From an uncultured Polaribacter sp. (GTDB lineage Bacteria; Bacteroidota; Bacteroidia; Flavobacteriales; Flavobacteriaceae), in contig NZ_CANMBY010000002.1 of the NCBI RefSeq assembly GCF_947496195.1, positions 310,001 through 374,000 on the forward strand: a stretch of DNA of 64,000 bases, written 5' to 3'. Position numbers and translations under genes: made by a program. This document shows positions 62,769 through 64,000 of the stretch, piece after piece; within the stretch, counting starts at the first letter, position 1, and each line of letters begins with the position of its first letter. Below the pieces are notes generated by a model. The model was not told where the DNA came from. It saw only the letters and a program-made list of their open reading frames with translations, and did not search any database.

Positions 62769-64000
62769 ATGAAATTTAAGCACTTACTTTTTATATTCTC
62801 AATATTTTTTTTTGCATCTACATATAGCCAACTTAGTAAAAAACATTACATACCGCCTTTAACTTCTAGTGATGGTTTTACAGATCAATATATTTACATT
62901 TCTACCCCTAAATTAAACAATGTTTCTTACAAAATAACCCCTATTGGAAATCCAGATATAGGTGATTATAGTGGGGTTGTTTCTAATGGTAACCCTGTAC
63001 AACAAGCAGTTTTGGGGTTAGATGGAAATACTGATTTTGATAGTAATACCCAGCTACATATACAAGCTTTTCAAACAAATCAAGTTTTAAATAATAAAGG
63101 TTTTATCATTGAAGCTAGTGATGTTATTTATGTTTCAATTAGAGTGCGATCTAGCTTACAAGGTGTTAATAAATTTCATGCAGGTGCATTAGTAAGTAAA
63201 GGTTCTTCAGCTTTAGGTAATGAGTTTAGAGTTGGTGGATTTATAAGAGAAGTAAATAACGGTGCTGATAATACTTTTGCTTCTATAATGGCTACTGAAG
63301 ATAATACAATTATTACAATCGATGATTTACCAGCTGGAATGAGTTTTGTAAGTTATAATGGTCCATATCCTATAAATATAACTCTTAATGAAAATGAGAG
63401 TTATGTTTTATCAACAAGTGGTACAGTACAAGCTACTAATTTTACTGGTGCTTTAATAAAAAGTGATAAACCTATAGTTGTAAATTCTGGTTCTGCTATA
63501 GGTAGTTTTGGTAACAACACTAATAATGCTGATTATGGTTTTGATCAAATTGTTGGTGCTGATAAAATTGGTACAGAATATATTTTAGTTAGAGGAGATG
63601 GAACTATAGTAGAGAAAGCTTTAGTTATTGCTCATGAAGATAATACTGAAGTTTTTATTAATGGTAATTCTTTTGGAAGTTATGATGCTGGTGATTATTT
63701 AGTAGTTTCAGAAAACATGTATACTGCAAATGGTAATATGTATATAAATACTTCTAAACCTACTTTTATTTATCAAGGTATTGGAGGTATTAGAAATGGC
63801 AATCCAGATCAAGCAAATCAAGGAATGTTTTTTGTTCCACCTTTAAGTTGTGAAAATAAAGGAGACGTAAATGAAATTGCAATTATAGATAGAATTGGAG
63901 GAGCTAATTTTCCTGGAGGTGTAACTATTGTAACTAATAAAGGAGCAAACGTAACAATAAATGATTTAGATATTTCTACATATTCCCCTCAAGGTCCTTT
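62769..64000 (+). CDS. Large surface protein with IgGFc-binding-like domain, N-terminal part (runs off window)
   Basis: The frame opens with ATG at 62769 and runs without a stop to the end of the window (410 codons). It begins with a signal peptide (about 1-21, ending STYSQ), then KKHYIPPLTSSDG and QYIYISTP, a start typical of flavobacterial proteins with an N-terminal IgGFc-binding-like beta-propeller region and a C-terminal type B T9SS sorting domain. Later blocks (GYIPI-like loops, PTFIYQGIGGIRN, FFVPPLSCENKGDVNEI) agree. The C-terminus is outside the window, so the secretion tag is inferred from the family. Likely a large adhesin. Confidence 0.75.
   Translation, partial: MKFKHLLFIFSIFFFASTYSQLSKKHYIPPLTSSDGFTDQYIYISTPKLNNVSYKITPIGNPDIGDYSGVVSNGNPVQQAVLGLDGNTDFDSNTQLHIQAFQTNQVLNNKGFIIEASDVIYVSIRVRSSLQGVNKFHAGALVSKGSSALGNEFRVGGFIREVNNGADNTFASIMATEDNTIITIDDLPAGMSFVSYNGPYPINITLNENESYVLSTSGTVQATNFTGALIKSDKPIVVNSGSAIGSFGNNTNNADYGFDQIVGADKIGTEYILVRGDGTIVEKALVIAHEDNTEVFINGNSFGSYDAGDYLVVSENMYTANGNMYINTSKPTFIYQGIGGIRNGNPDQANQGMFFVPPLSCENKGDVNEIAIIDRIGGANFPGGVTIVTNKGANVTINDLDISTYSPQGP

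Overview
The window is a 64 kb stretch of chromosome from a member of the Flavobacteriaceae (Bacteroidetes), probably a marine genus near Polaribacter or Tenacibaculum; the genus is inference. The grounds are a very low G+C content, promoters of the Bacteroidetes -33/-7 type (TTG then TAnnTTTG), many TTG start codons, signal peptides ending in FSQ or NAQ, C-terminal type IX secretion (T9SS) sorting domains, SecA of about 1100 residues, NusB of about 310 residues, and the gene order nusB - DUF1573 - yajC - YbbR - coaE. Genes are packed tightly and no gap without a gene exceeds 300 bases. I saw no tRNA, rRNA, insertion sequence, prophage or CRISPR array.

Layout. 1-6720: a truncated threonine aldolase behind a large secreted zinc protease (-), then prfB, an ArsC-like protein and a TonB-dependent receptor (+). 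6796-9912: a 59-residue membrane protein, fumC, a HEPN-like protein of unknown role and a DinB protein. 9959-16170: hutI with a decayed methyltransferase-like gene, a cobalamin adenosyltransferase, a DUF2795 protein and secA. 16234-23520 (-): an ECF sigma / anti-sigma / secreted protein operon, folE, hisS, then nadC - pentapeptide protein - lipoprotein - YihY. 23583-28618: rlmH, a membrane XRE regulator, rdgB with an iron-type ABC permease and ATPase, and an M28 peptidase. 28778-37278: a small basic secreted protein, recG, an rRNA m5C methyltransferase, two T9SS-secreted endonuclease I enzymes and a T9SS-tagged di-haem peroxidase. 37524-47250: purL, an AraC regulator, a candidate small RNA, a secreted pentapeptide-like protein, two tandem acyl-CoA ligases and a BLUF photoreceptor. 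47255-56240: holA back to back with an HsdR_N nuclease domain protein, a glycosyltransferase, a Sua5/YrdC protein, a two-component system, coaE, YbbR, yajC, DUF1573 and nusB. 56388-64000: an ABC exporter, a DUF3276 (PUR-like) protein, isochorismate synthase with a hotdog thioesterase (menaquinone), a pRiA4b ORF-3-like protein, an ABC-2 transporter pair and a truncated surface protein.

Most of the window is ordinary flavobacterial core genome. The least explained signals are in the non-coding DNA: a two-hairpin small-RNA-like element with a G5 loop (42145-42233), competing hairpins in front of secA (12735-12824), an orphan terminator-like hairpin with a 12-base inverted repeat between divergent genes (37321-37453), six perfect copies of a 7-base repeat (60716-60757), and a recurring arrangement that places the -7 promoter element only 4-5 bases from the start codon, which predicts leaderless mRNAs. 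Among proteins, the HEPN-like protein without the catalytic motif, the 11-residue-period repeat protein and the BLUF protein with no output domain are the most worth following.
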